A stretch of 64,000 nucleotides of DNA, taken from NCBI GenBank assembly GCA_034508935.3, contig CM067452.1:44401562-44465561 (forward strand). The letters are read 5' to 3'. Origin of the DNA: Berghia stephanieae (lineage: Eukaryota; Mollusca; Gastropoda; Nudibranchia; Aeolidiidae). The notes below the pieces were generated by a model that saw only the letters and a program-made list of their open reading frames with translations, was not told where the DNA came from and did no database searches. This document shows positions 22,801-34,953 of this stretch, piece by piece. Each line of letters starts with the position of its first letter. Position 1 is the stretch's first letter. The position numbers and the translations under genes were made by a program.

Positions 22801-24237
22801 TCATTTTAGCAAGGGAACACACTTCACAGTCAGATTTTGTCTCATCAGTGATGATCATACCATCTACACATTTTTGTAACTTAAAAATGTCTGCTGTGTT
22901 ACAATGACCCAAAATGCAATGCCACTCCATGAGTGAATGCTTGGACGTTTTTGTGTGGAACGATGAGTTAAGGAAATAGAGACCCCCTCTTCTTTCAATG
23001 TTGAATACTGTATCTCCCGAACACAATTTTCCACAATCCTTCTTGAAAATAACTGTGGCACCGTTCTGCGCCGCGGCCTTTACTGAGAAAATGTTTTGAG
23101 AGAAGGAGGGCACGTACAGTGCATTTCTCAGGAGAACAGAATGTTTACAGCCATGGTCATCCGTCAACGTTATCTCTGCGTTGCCTTGTCCTTGGGCAAG
23201 GTTCGAAGTCCGGGTGCCGTCTGCAAATTTGATAACATGCTGTCCCGAGTCAAAATTATTGTGGAAAGAAATAAATTTTGACTTTTCGTGGAGTAGGTAG
23301 CTCCACTGTCCACAAGAAAGTCGTCCTCTGCGAGTTGGTTATCTTGGAAATTCGGGTTAACACCGAAAGCAAAATGGCTCTCACTTCAAGTTGTAGGTTC
23401 ATCGTCTACTTTCATCTCTCGTAGTTTTGTCAGATTTCTACAGTTGCTGGTATCATGCGATTTAGCTTTACAAATTTCGCACCAACGAGATTTTCTGTCG
23501 TCGTTTTGTTTACAAGCTTTGAGTTTTCTACAGTAGCTGGTATCATGAGATTTTGACTTACATATTTCACACCAACGAGCTTTTTGTGTCCTCGAGTTTG
23601 GTTGATTGTTGAAGGGTCTTCTGTTGTACGAACTAATTGTCATCACATTTGATGCGGTTGAAGAAGAATCTTGGAGTTTCTCAGTGTCTTCGTAATTACG
23701 TAATAACGATTTGAATTCGCTGAAGGTCAGTACTTCTGACTTTTGTGTGATTACGGCAGTAAAACTTTTATAATTTACCCTAAGTCCTTTTATCACCATA
23801 GCGATTAGCAAACTGTCACTGATTGTCTCACCAGCATCACGTAGAGCCGCTGCTGACGATTCAGCTCGAATGATATAGTCAGTAACTGTTTCTTGGTCAC
23901 TCTTTAAGAGGGATGTCAACTCTGTATAGAGTGTTATGATACGAGGTTTACCTTTCGGAAGATAGTGTTGTCTCAGGATTCGTAGTGCTCTGCGACCGTT
24001 GTTCCTTGCGTCCCTTATGATAAGAGAAAGGGATCTGTCGTCCAATACCTGGACCAGTTCGGCAAATACTTCCTCGTTTTTGTCTTGTTCTGTTGATACA
24101 TCTTGATTCAAATCATCAAGGTCCTTGAGTACATCATCAAGTCCTCTTATTCTGATGAAGCCGAAAAACTTAACTTCCCAGAGTTCATATTGGCGATCGT
24201 CACCATTGAAGGTGATGCGATGCCTGGGCCCATAACC

Positions 24238-24499
24238 TGTTGGCATGGTGGACGCCATATCATTGATTTTAGATGAAGACCAAGGTAATTATCTAGAACA
24301 GAATAACAAATTCCATTAGATGAAAGAGTAAACTTTATTTATTGAGACATCTGCTTTTTATTGCAGGAACAGGAAGAAAAAGAAAAAAGGATGATAATAA
24401 TAATGCTTAATTTTGTCGTTCCCCAAATTAGAGAGTTACATAATAAGTGATTCCTTACACAAAAAGGTCATAATAAGAAAATGAATTTACATTCTAACA
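24238..24499 (-). repeat. Copia A 5' LTR
   Basis: 262 bp. On the element strand it begins TGTTAGAATG and ends AACA, next to the initiator-Met half-tRNA primer-binding site. The gag start codon lies inside its 3' end. Confidence 0.9.
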
Positions 24500-24504
24500 G
24501 CGAT

Positions 24505-25140
24505 GTCTTCCCAAGCCGTTTCGAATGGTCCAGCCATGCTATATTATTATAATATTCGTTTTCACCACCGTCATGCTCACGAGGGACCCCGTTCACTTTA
24601 CGGGCCAGAGACGACCGTCTGAGATACTCTCCTTTTGTTGGTTAAAGATGGGGCTTAAATCGGATACTGTTTCAAGCAAAATTTTTAATCCCCTCTAATT
24701 TTAAAAATACTTGAGATATGATCATTCTGACAACTTGTAAGCTTTCCTATGTCCTAGAGTGTCGATTAAGTGATTTTATGATTGTTTGAGAGATACTGTC
24801 CTTTTGTTGGTTTGGGCAGATATGTTTCGAATTGATTGACTTTGACTTCTTATGAAAAAAAGATCTTTTCTATAACTATCCCTACCAATTCTTTGCTCCT
24901 CCTCCCCTCCTATCCTTTCTTTATATCTAGCTCAGTCGCTCTCTCGCTCTCTCTCTTTTTCTCTCCCGCGCATTTCTTTCACACACACACACCTGTCATC
25001 TGCATTTTTTGCGGCAGAAAATGGCAATTTGCGGCCGCATATATCACGGCAATCCGCAAATTTTGCCAAATTTCCAAAATTGGCAAATCGTGGCAAATTT
25101 TGGAAAATTGGCAAATCGTGTGGCAAATTTTGGGGGAAAA
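24505..25140. other. Sequence between the two copia elements
   Basis: Contains a duplicated word GAGATACTxTCCTTTTGTTGG (about 24620 and 24793), a TC-rich tract (about 24935-24965) and hAT-like GCAAATTTTGG debris (about 25010-25132) running right up to the copia B LTR. No host exon seen. Confidence 0.5.
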
Positions 25141-25347
25141 TGTTGACCTATTGACCTTATAATTCGTTTAAATTAATTTGAGTTAATTCCCTTATGCTCT
25201 GTGAGCTCTCCTCGTTTATAAGAATAAAAGGAGGCTACTAGAGATCACTTCAGTTTTTTGTGTTCCCTCCAAAAAGAGAAGCAGTGTCAGTGTCTTTCTT
25301 CATTTTTTATATGTAAACCACCATCGAACTTAAACATGGCCTCAACA
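25141..25347 (+). repeat. Copia B 5' LTR
   Basis: 207 bp, with a TATAAGAATAAAAGG-like promoter near 25217-25231. It matches the solo LTR at 38778-38984 with about two differences. Confidence 0.9.
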
Positions 25348-28300
25348 GGTTATGGGCCCAGGTACCGACTATATTTCGACGGTGACGAAAGAAAATTCGA
25401 CCTTTGGGAGGTAAAGTTTATGGGTTACCTGAGACTTCAAAAATTACACGAAACCATTACCGCCAAAGATGATGTGAATATAGATTTTAACAAAAATGAA
25501 GAAATTTTCGCTGAACTTGTACAATGTTTAGACGATCGTAGTCTATCATTGATTATACCTGACGCACAAGATGATGGCCGGAAATCAATGCAAATTCTAA
25601 GAAACCATTATAGACCAAAAGGTAAACCTCGTATAATCACCCTTTACACAGAACTGACTTCACTGGTAAAACAAACTGATGAAACCGTGACGGATTATAT
25701 CTTAAGGGCTGAAACAACAGCAGCATCACTCCGAGAAGCCGGAGAAAAGATTAGTGATGGATTACTGGTGGCCATGACATTGAAAGGCCTACCAGGAACC
25801 TACAAACCTTTCGTCACAGCAGAAAGATGACCCTCTTACTTTCTCTGAATTTAAGACAGCTTTAAGAAACTTTGAAGACACTGAGAACATTAGTGAAAAT
25901 TCCAAATCAAACTCAATTTTGGCTTTTGAAAAGCTTTAAATTAGAACACCTACTACAAATTCAAAGAAAGAAAAGAAATATGAATCCCATCCACATTGGT
26001 GTAGCGTATGTCGTAGTCCTACACATGATACAAAAATTTTGTCGTAAAAATAAACCAAAATCTACACATCAACAACGTTGGTGCAGGTATTGTAAATCGT
26101 CATCACATGATACCGAGTTTTGCCGAAGCCATGCAAAATCGATGAGGGACCAGGACACCCAAAATGACACAGTGTGTGGACATTCATTTTCATTCAGAAT
26201 ATCTGAATATGTAAATTGTGAAGGTGCTGATGCACAAATAAATTCTCTCTAGGTGGATAGCAGGGCATCATCACATATTATCACCGACAAATCAAAAAAG
26301 CATACTATCGAATTTGCAGATGGTAGTCGAGCTGACCTCGTAGAAAATATCGGTGATGCCAGCATTCTTATCACAGATATAAACGGAACAACGCATAAAG
26401 TCGCACTACAAAATGCCCTCTACATTCCATCGTTCAAACAGGACATTTTCTCAGTGAAAGCAGCAACGCAACACAACGCTGAGGTTATTTTCAGGAAAAA
26501 CTCCTCAAATATCTCCATAAAAGGGACCGAGTTCCCAATAACACAAGTCGGGAATCTTTACTTCCTAAAATCAATAACCTCCAGTGACAAAAATACTCAA
26601 TCGTCCACACGTACCCTTAGGGATTGGCACAACACCCTAGGTCACTGCAACGTTTGAGATTTACTTTCGCTACAGGATGTCGTTGACGGTATGAAAATTT
26701 CAGATACCAATGCTTACAAGAAATTCGAGTGTGAGACCTGTATTCTTGGAAAAATGACAAATCAAGTGAACAAAAATCGTAGACAAAAAGCAAAAGAGCC
26801 TTTAGCTTTGGTTCACCTTGACCTTGCGGGACCCATAGACCCGATTGGATATGATAATTTTCGATACGCTCTTGTTTGTGTAGATGACTTTACTGGTCTT
26901 TCTTGTGTTTATTTATTGAAAAACAAGGCCGACGCAACTACTGGATTTAAAATGTTCTTAAGTGACATGGCACCTTATGGGCGTGTAAAATCTATTCGTT
27001 CTGATCAAGGAGGCGAATTTGAGTCCAAGGCATTTGACGCATTATGTTTAGAAAATAAGATAGCGCATGAAAGAAGTGCTCCTCACAGCCCGCACCAAAA
27101 TGGGACAGCTGAGCGTCAGTGGAGAACTTTGTTTGAAATGAGCAGATGTTTACTTATCAGCTCCAAATTGCCTAAAATGATGTGGCCATATGCTTTGATG
27201 TGTTCTTCCTTTATTAGAAATCGATGTTATAATGCCAGACTGTCAGGGACTCCTCTTTAAGCTATGACTGACAAAAAAACCAAACCTAATGAAAATGCAC
27301 ATTTTTGGCCAAACTTGCTTTGCAATGGTTCAAAATCCCAAAAAGCTGTCAGACTGTGCTGAGAGAGGAATCTTTGTCGGTTACGATAAACATAGTCCTG
27401 CATACCTAGTTTATTTTCCTCAAACTAAAATTGTAAAAAGAGTAAGAAATGTGAAATTCACAAATAATGGTGATACTAAAAGTTTGTATGACGAGCAAAA
27501 CATTGGTGACAACAGTTTTGACGAGGAACAAGATTCTGTTTATCTCAGACATGAACAGAGTGTTGATCCAAATCAAAATGAGTCTGATTCTAATAATGAT
27601 AATCACGAGTCTGTGCCTATTGTTTCGGACAATGACAAAACCAATGAAACAAGTGAATTACCAAATTTCAATACCAAAAGCACTAGACAAAGAACTAAAC
27701 CAAAATACTTGGATGATTATGTGACTGGTAATGAGTTTGATGATGAATGTGAAACCATGCAGTATGCTATACACTATTGTTATGCTCATTCCTCTTCCAA
27801 AGTACCATTTCTTATCCTGAGGCTTTAACAAGTCCAGACGCTCAAAAATGGCAGAAAGCCATGAAAGAAGAAATAGTAGCACTTGAAGTCAATAACACAT
27901 TCCAGTAAGTCCCACTTCCTGAAAACAGGAAGACAGTTGGAGGAAAATGGGTTTATACTATCAAAACTGATAAAGATGATAACAATGTCAAAAAGATATA
28001 GCCAGATTAAAGGTGTAGATTATCATGACACATTCTCCCCTACTGCTAACATGACTTCTGTTAGAATAGTATTGCAACTTGCAGCACAAAATGACCTTAT
28101 ATTACATCAGGTGGATGTTAAAACGGCTTACTTAAATGCCCCAATTGATTGTGACATTTACTTAGATCAACCAGAAGGTTTTGAAATTGAAAGTACAATG
28201 GTAAGAAACTTGTATGCAAATTAAACAAGTCTCTTTACGGTCTAAAACAATCAGGGAGAAATTGGAACAACTTGTTGCACACTTTTTTGATTGACAACAA

Positions 28301-29600
28301 TTTTTTTCCAAAATCTATCTGATAATTGTGTTTATACTATGTCTAATGAAACTGACACTGTTATTATCATAGTGTGGGTAGATGATCTCCTCATTGCTGC
28401 TAGCAATGAAAATGTTTTAAATAAGACAAAGAAAGTTCTAACTGACAGGTTTAGAATGAAAGACTTAGGAAAACTGGGTTACTTTCTGGGTATTCATTTT
28501 AAGCAAACAAGCCATTCTATAAAGATGAATCAGAAAAGGTATATTCAGAAAATCCTTGAAAGATTTGACATGATTAACTGTAAACCAAGAAAAACCCCAT
28601 GTGAACCTAAGTTTGACTGTACAACTGATAATGATTTAGTAGATCAAAGAAGGTATAAAGAAGCCGTAGGTAGCCTAATCTATGTTATGATTTGTACAAG
28701 ACCAACATTTGTTGGATTGTCACTAAGTTATCACAATATTTATCCAAACTGGACAGCAGTGAAACATGTATTCAGGTACTTGAAGGGAACTATTGATAGT
28801 GAGCTTGTATACACAAAGAGTTCTAATGGACTATCCCTGACTGGTCATAGTGATTCTGATTGGGCTTCTAATATTGATGACAGAAGAAGTACTTCTGGGT
28901 ATTGTTTTAGTTTATCGCAAAATGGACCTATGATATCCTGGAAATCTAGAAAACAACAAAGTGTAGCTCTGTCTTCATGTGAAGCAGAATATGTTGCTCT
29001 AACTTTAGCAATTCAGGAAAGTCTATATTATCTCAAGCAATTGATCAGTAATATTGACATTAATTTTCAACCAGGTCCAACTTTGATTTATGAAGACAAT
29101 CAAGGAGCAATTGCTCTAGCAAATAACCCTGTAAATAGACAGAGATCAAAACATATTGATATCAGATTTCACTTTATTCGCTCAGAACTAAAGAAGGGAC
29201 AAATTGCTTTACAATACTGTCCTACTACTGAAATGTTGGCTGATATTATGACCAAACCATCCACCAAATCTCAGTTAGAAAAATTCAATACTTTGATTTT
29301 TGGTTGAATTTACAAGTAATTGATATCTGAAGAATTTTTGATAATATTTCTTGTTTAGTTCAAGTTGATATTAGTACTATATCAATCAATGTTTCTAAAT
29401 GATTTCACTTAATAGTTTGATAAGAACTTCTTAATGCACTACTTTATTATTCTTTCCTTTACTTCATTAGGAAATATGACCCTTTTGAAATGAAAAGTAA
29501 AATATTTTTGATTAATTCTACATTATCTCACATTATTGTTGGTGCTTGGTGCATACAAAAGCCTTATAATTTTTTTTTACATAATATATCAATTATTAGA
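25141..29600 (+). mobile_element. Copia B: Ty1/copia element lacking a 3' LTR (broken fossil)
   Basis: A second GalEA-like copia element, on the plus strand, related to but distinct from copia A. The 5' LTR is 25141-25347 (207 bp, TGTTGACC to CAACA), with the initiator-Met half-tRNA site GGTTATGGGCCCAG at 25348-25361. Parts: gag (from 25336), zinc-knuckle region (about 26070-26130), protease/GAG-pre-integrase (about 26250-26660), integrase (about 26690-27260), RT (about 27880-28700) and RNase H (to about 29307, with the usual EDNQGAI and RSKHIDI motifs). No 3' LTR is found before the next element at 29681. It is broken, with roughly six to eight breaks. Confidence 0.9.
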
Positions 29601-29680
29601 CTGTAAATGAGCTCTATAAAAATTGACTGAAACTCGACAAACTGAAGATTCAATTATTTTTTTTAAAAATAAGGGCATCA
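29308..29680. other. AT-rich stretch after copia B
   Basis: Contains no LTR or polypurine tract that would close copia B, and no other recognised feature. Confidence 0.4.
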
Positions 29681-32401
29681 GGGAAATTCCACGGGTAACG
29701 GACTGACAAATCAGACCAAAAATGCATACATTTCGTGCTCTGAAATGCAATGTATTTATTGTATGGAGCTAATATTTCCCATGGATATGTATCATGTCCG
29801 CCCTTATCATATATCAAAAGGATAAAGATGAATCTGTATCAACTTGAATTTTTTTGACATTATAATGTTGGTAACCGACTGACATCAGAAAATCCATCTT
29901 TTTCAATTTTATATGTAGATGGATCAAACTTTCTGAAGTTAAACCTTCCAGTAACAAATAAGTTCTTTTATAGTAACCACGAGATGTTGTTCTACAACCC
30001 ACTTGCAATTTTTAAAAGATTCTCCAAAATTTGAATCTGCAGTCTCTGAAAAAGTGTCGGTAACGGACTGACACCTCTGAATTTTATTACTCAGAATAAT
30101 GGTTACTACATAAAATTCAGAGCAAAGAACAAATTATGTAATTATGAGCAACACTGAATACCCAGTGTGATTGATCAAACCAACACTCTTCCTTTATATG
30201 GATGTCAAGCTACATTGGGCATGATGAGTAACTTGATGGGTGACATCTGATTACCTCGATCCCAACTTTGCTTTTGAAAAAATTGAATAATGAAATAATG
30301 ATTCTGGAGTTTAAATCTATTCTGTCAAAGCCAAACGGGAATTTTATTTCAACTATGAAATTAAATTATCAAAAAAAAAAAAAATGTAGATAAGAAAGGA
30401 CTTTAAAACTGGGGAAGGTTTAACATTCTTTTGGTACTTATTTTTGAAGCTTAATTTTTTATTCTGTATTTCATCTTGATTCCTCAAGCTTAGGAATTGT
30501 CAATAGGCCATGACCGTCACTGCAAACTGGTCGATAGTATTGGCAGTCAATCTCTTCCTCACCTGCACTTGACCAGAAAGCCAGTTATAAAATCTGAGAA
30601 AGATCTTCAAAAATTTCATTTTCCTATGCAGAGTGTGGGAGCAAAATAAACTTAAATTCCTGGATGAAATTCACTAACAATTGACAACCTCTTTTACAGG
30701 AAACTTTTTTGAATTTTCATCCTTTCTCTTTTTTCATCTCTCACAATTATGAAATCTTTTTCCCTTGGTGCTTGCCAAGAGTACTTCTTGTCCAAATAGA
30801 AATTTTCGATCAAATTATTTTATTTCATCTTGAAAGCCCATTTCCATGATTAAAATATTTCAAAAACCATTTGTTGATGGATTGGATGCCCTTAGCAGTA
30901 CAGGCATAGTTAATTTTTTTTTTTAATTTTGGGAGGATTGTAGACCCTCAAAGTTGAATTCAGTATTTTACTTTCCTGTGCTGAAATGTGAGGCAGATGT
31001 GGATTTAGGTGTGCTTGGTTTACTTTCTTTTGGAGTTGTAGATTGATCGGCTTTTCTCTTTTTTTTTTCCATTTTGCTTGAAAAATCCCGTTATTTCTTT
31101 TAAGCGTCCTTTACAATCACTTTCAAGTTTTCTTTGAGACTCCTGCTTTTTGTTGCCTATCTTTTTCCTTAACAATGTAATGCCCATCAGTTTTCAGTCT
31201 TTCTTGATAATTCCTCTGCTTTTGAACCATGGATAGAATAGGCATCTTGAACCTGTGAATAAAGAAAATTGAGCGAAATTACATCATAAGCTATGAAAGT
31301 CAAATCGGAATAAAAAGCAAATCTTGTTTTCTTAAAAATAATACAGCAAAACTAAGAAAATAAAACTAATTTCTAACTTGTATCAATTTACTTTGTAACA
31401 ACTAAAATATTGACATTATACACAGCTAAACAGCTTGCTGACCCACTACATTTATAGCCTCAGTGACTCAAAAGTTTTTCACATTAATTTAAATGTTTGA
31501 TTTCTTTTTCTTCCTCCCAGGGCTTCTTGCCCCTTTAACAGAAGACTACTACTGGCTCCATTGTCATAAGGATATTATAGAACAAAAAACAGTGTTTTTC
31601 CCTCAATTCAAACATAGCAAAAATCTTCAAGTGATAAAAAGATTCACAAGCTTTAAAAGATTCAACTTACCTATTGCAAAATAGCAGGCTTGATGTTGAA
31701 GACCAGTGTTTGAAATTTTATGATCCAAATGTTTATAAAATGGCTGCCTGGTCAGTTGAAACACATTGGAGTGGACATTACTCTTGAGACTTAAAAAACA
31801 ACTTTTATATATTGTCTTTGAATTAAAATAGAATTAGTCAGTCTGTTACTGTCAGTCCGTTACCCTAAAAAATGTCAGTCCGTTACCCAACAAAAGTACC
31901 TTAAATGATAAATTTCTTGAAAAATTATCTTACAGTGCTAAAGCCATTCATGTAAGAACAGAAAATCTGAAATAGTGAGTCTGTACAACAATCACATCTT
32001 TCGTAGATGAAAAAATACTGTTTTAATGGTAACGGACTGACATACAATTTCCCAAGGTCGTTAAAACGACCGATGAGGACAACATTTCATTAAAATCGTA
32101 AATTTGAATGTTTATATAGGTTCCTGATACTTATCATTGTTTTAATATCAATAAACAACAACAAAAGTGGCTATAATTTTGTAGAAGTTGCAAGATTTAT
32201 AATATTGAGAAAATATTCTTTTTGTTCTTCAAATAAGGGATACCCTTACAGCTATAATAAGCATCCTGTACCACAAATATGCACGAAATATCCTTATATT
32301 CATAATCCTGAATGATTTTCCAACAAATTGGTACCAAATTTTAATATGTTCTTAAAAATTTGTAAAACACCCCTTCGGTTGACATTTTCATGGAATTTCC
32401 C
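29681..32401 (-). mobile_element. Candidate DNA transposon with clustered 14-bp motifs
   Basis: Short inverted ends, GGGAAATTCCACG (29681) and the inverted CATGGAATTTCCC (ending 32401), are flanked by ATCA on both sides. GGTAACGGACTGAC or a near match occurs at 29694, 29870, 30059 and 32028, and inverted at 31837, 31851 and 31874. The copies therefore sit near both ends, as transposase-binding repeats often do. A minus-strand 41-codon frame at 31245-31123 starts MPILSMVQKQRNYQERL, similar in style to basic N-terminal regions of some transposon proteins; it is broken afterwards. The superfamily is unknown. The ends could be coincidental, but the motif clusters are not. Confidence 0.45.
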
Positions 32402-34797
32402 ATCATTGGAGAGCAGAGTGATAAATACAATACATTAAAATGGTGGGTGTTATTTCTTACTGGAAGTATGACTGCCATAATTTGATGTAGAAGGAATGCT
32501 AAATAAGCATGTCATTCATATAGGTAAAGATGACTTCATCAAAGTCATATTCCTGCCTCTGGAATTTTTTTGACATAGTTAGAAAAATAATCACCATTAT
32601 CCTCTTTAACTTCTAGCCATGACCAATTGAATTTATTCCTCACATCTTTATCGATACTCGACAAGTCTGAATTGCGATCTACGAACAGCTCAGCCATTGT
32701 GAGAACATTAGAATAATGTAGCAATGAGCAAATTTGATTTTCAATCAGTAAATGACAGAGGAGAAAAAACTTAAATAAATATGACTTCAGGGCAATACAC
32801 TGAATTATTAAGTAGAAGTGAATTATCAAGAAGAAACTTCGGCAGGCGTAGGTAGCGGAAAAATTCAAAGAATCGAAATGAAGGTAAATCGCCACAAAAC
32901 AGCAAACTCTAGGCAGTTTAGTGAGCAGCAGCAGTGGCAGTCAAATTTTGACCCAACTCGCCCATAGGAAAGTTGTGACCGAAAATTGCCGTTCGCGTTT
33001 TGGGGGGTTAAATGAAAGATGCATAACTTCGTTATAAAGAGGAATATCGCAAATATTTTGATATCATTATTTTCGTCTTTCAATTTCCTTTTAAATGGTG
33101 CCAATTAAGGAAAAATCCATTAATAATTCCAGAAGTTATATGAAGTTAAAATTTGGCAATTTTCAAATGCATTTATTTTTTATTTACCACGTGTGTTTTT
33201 AAAATTTAAACGCTTGTTTTTAGAATAACATCTAAACTTTATTCATGCCAAATTTCAGGGCTCTATATCGATGCGCAGACACCTTTTAACTCTGCGCCGA
33301 AATGCCTTGTTTACATTATCTTCTCATCATGGCTGCCGGACGATATCGATATTCATATCGATATTTTAAATTTAGTTATGTATTATGTTAAATTTAGTCC
33401 ATAATATTTTCAGTACTATTATTTGCTATGTTTTTTATTTGAATACATACTTTCCAACTTTATTTATAGGCTTTTTATAGCTTTTGTTTTAAAAGTTCGT
33501 ATATTTCTTCTCTTTGTGAAATCCGATATTAATAATATCGATATTTTAAAAATACCAATTGCTTTAATTTCATTTTATTTTACTTTGCCATCAAGTCATC
33601 AAGTTTCTTTCCCATATGTTTAGATATGTTTATCATTTGTATCCATATTCTAAAGGCCTTAGCCTTATTAATTATTATGGTAAGAAGTTCTATTACTATT
33701 AGTTTTGACACCCCCATATATTGAGAGAGAAGGAGGGAGGGGGTGGGGGATAAAGTTATATTAATTGTCAGTTCAAATGATGTAATAGCAATAAACCCAA
33801 AGTGGTTCAGAAGAATTATTTTAAGTATTAAAAGCCAGAACTTTCCTTCTAATTATAATAGGGAATCTGTTTCAATTTATTTGAACTTTTTCAATCTACC
33901 ATTTTATTTATATGCAATTAAATTGCCATAGGTAAAAATAAACTCATTATGACATTACACAACATGTTTATATCTTTTCATTTAAATACTCTCAAACCCT
34001 TTTTATTCTCTATGTATTAATTAGAAGAGGGGAATTATTTGCAATTGTTTCAGTGAGATATTGGGGATAAATCCAAAAGTGATAGAGCAAATTGTTTCTT
34101 ACGTCTAGCCGAGTTTTTGATTATGTAACATTTGCGTCATATTATGTAATAATGTGTTAATTTGAAATGTTTATCTTCCTCTTTATTAATGTAAATGCAT
34201 TGTCCTCGATAAGACGAACATTTTGGTATACAATATATGATAAGAACTCCATATTGACTGTTTTAACCATTTTTTTTAACATCACGCGATTTCGGTCACA
34301 ACTTTGCAATGGTAATTTTGGGTAAAAATCGGTCTGAAATTTCAGACTTTGAACTGCCGTAACTACATTTCTAATCAAGATACAAACAAAATTCAAACTG
34401 TTTTGTAATCTGTGTTGCCAGCTCTTTCATATCACATTGGTTTCAAGTGTGTGAGGTACATTTAGAATTTCTATTAAACTCCCTACAAACTCGCTTGGGC
34501 TTGAGCAAAACAATGGCAGAAAACGTCCTGATTTGCACGGGAATTAGTTAGGCTACTTACCATTGTTCCTTATAATCAGGTACTCAATCAGTGAAGAAAC
34601 GATCAACCAGTTTGTTTACAACGTGAGGCAATCGAAATGTGCTTGTAGCAATCTATCCTAACTTTCGATTTGAAGGTGTCTACATAACGTACTTCTGGCA
34701 TTCGCAATTTACTTTATCATAGTTTTGAGACTCGTCAGGTAAATGTGGTCAATTTTGGCTTAGATGAAACAGTGAAATTTATCGCTCGGTGGCTCAG
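32402..34797. other. Unassigned AT-rich intronic stretch with one hAT-like start
   Basis: Apart from the short hAT-like frame at 32545-32696, it contains only AT-rich sequence, a palindromic ATATCGATAT cluster (about 33342-33364) and a 16-bp inverted match (AAAGTTGTGACCGAAA at 32969 and its complement at 34290). Confidence 0.45.
32545..32696 (-). pseudogene. hAT-like transposase N-terminus fragment
   Basis: A 50-codon frame with a good start context (ACAATGG) contains KFNWSWLEVKED and FSNYVKKIPEAG. This resembles the N-terminal region (FNWxWLE...KKIxxPGKxxC) found before the zinc finger in a group of invertebrate hAT-like transposases. The zinc-binding cysteines and catalytic core are missing. 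It is a fragment, identified from motif memory. Confidence 0.4.
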
Positions 34798-34953
34798 TTA
34801 ACCCATAGAGGCCCGCTTCCCCTGGAGTCGCCCGCGACTGTTGAGGCCCGCATCGCCCGTCATCGCCCGCGGCCCCCGAGAAAAAACGGATCATGTTTAC
34901 TTTGTTATTGCACCGAATCACTTCGTTTTATTCTAAACCGAAACATCGTAAAC

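Larger units (their letters stand above)
19563..24499 (-). mobile_element. Copia A: Ty1/copia element with both LTRs (broken fossil)
   Basis: This GalEA-like Ty1/copia element reads on the minus strand and is flanked by a 5-bp duplication GCGAT (19558-19562 and 24500-24504). The LTRs are 24238-24499 (5') and 19563-19815 (3'), starting TGTTAGAATG and ending CCATGCCAACA. They differ by about three substitutions and two short indels, so the insertion is young. The primer-binding site CTGGGCCCATAACC (24224-24237, plus strand) matches the anticodon arm of initiator Met tRNA. A purine-rich tract AAGAGGGGG precedes the 3' LTR. Parts: gag with two CX2CX4HX4C knuckles (about 23386-24258), GAG-pre-integrase and integrase (about 22427-23167), RT (about 21240-21962), and RT end plus RNase H (about 20214-21114). 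It is broken, with roughly five breaks. Confidence 0.92.

Noticed and set aside
32968-34305. A 1.3-kb transposon bounded by AAAGTTGTGACCGAAA inverted repeats
   Set aside because: The match stops after 16 bp, no target duplication is visible, and a match of this length is not rare enough in 64 kb to stand alone.
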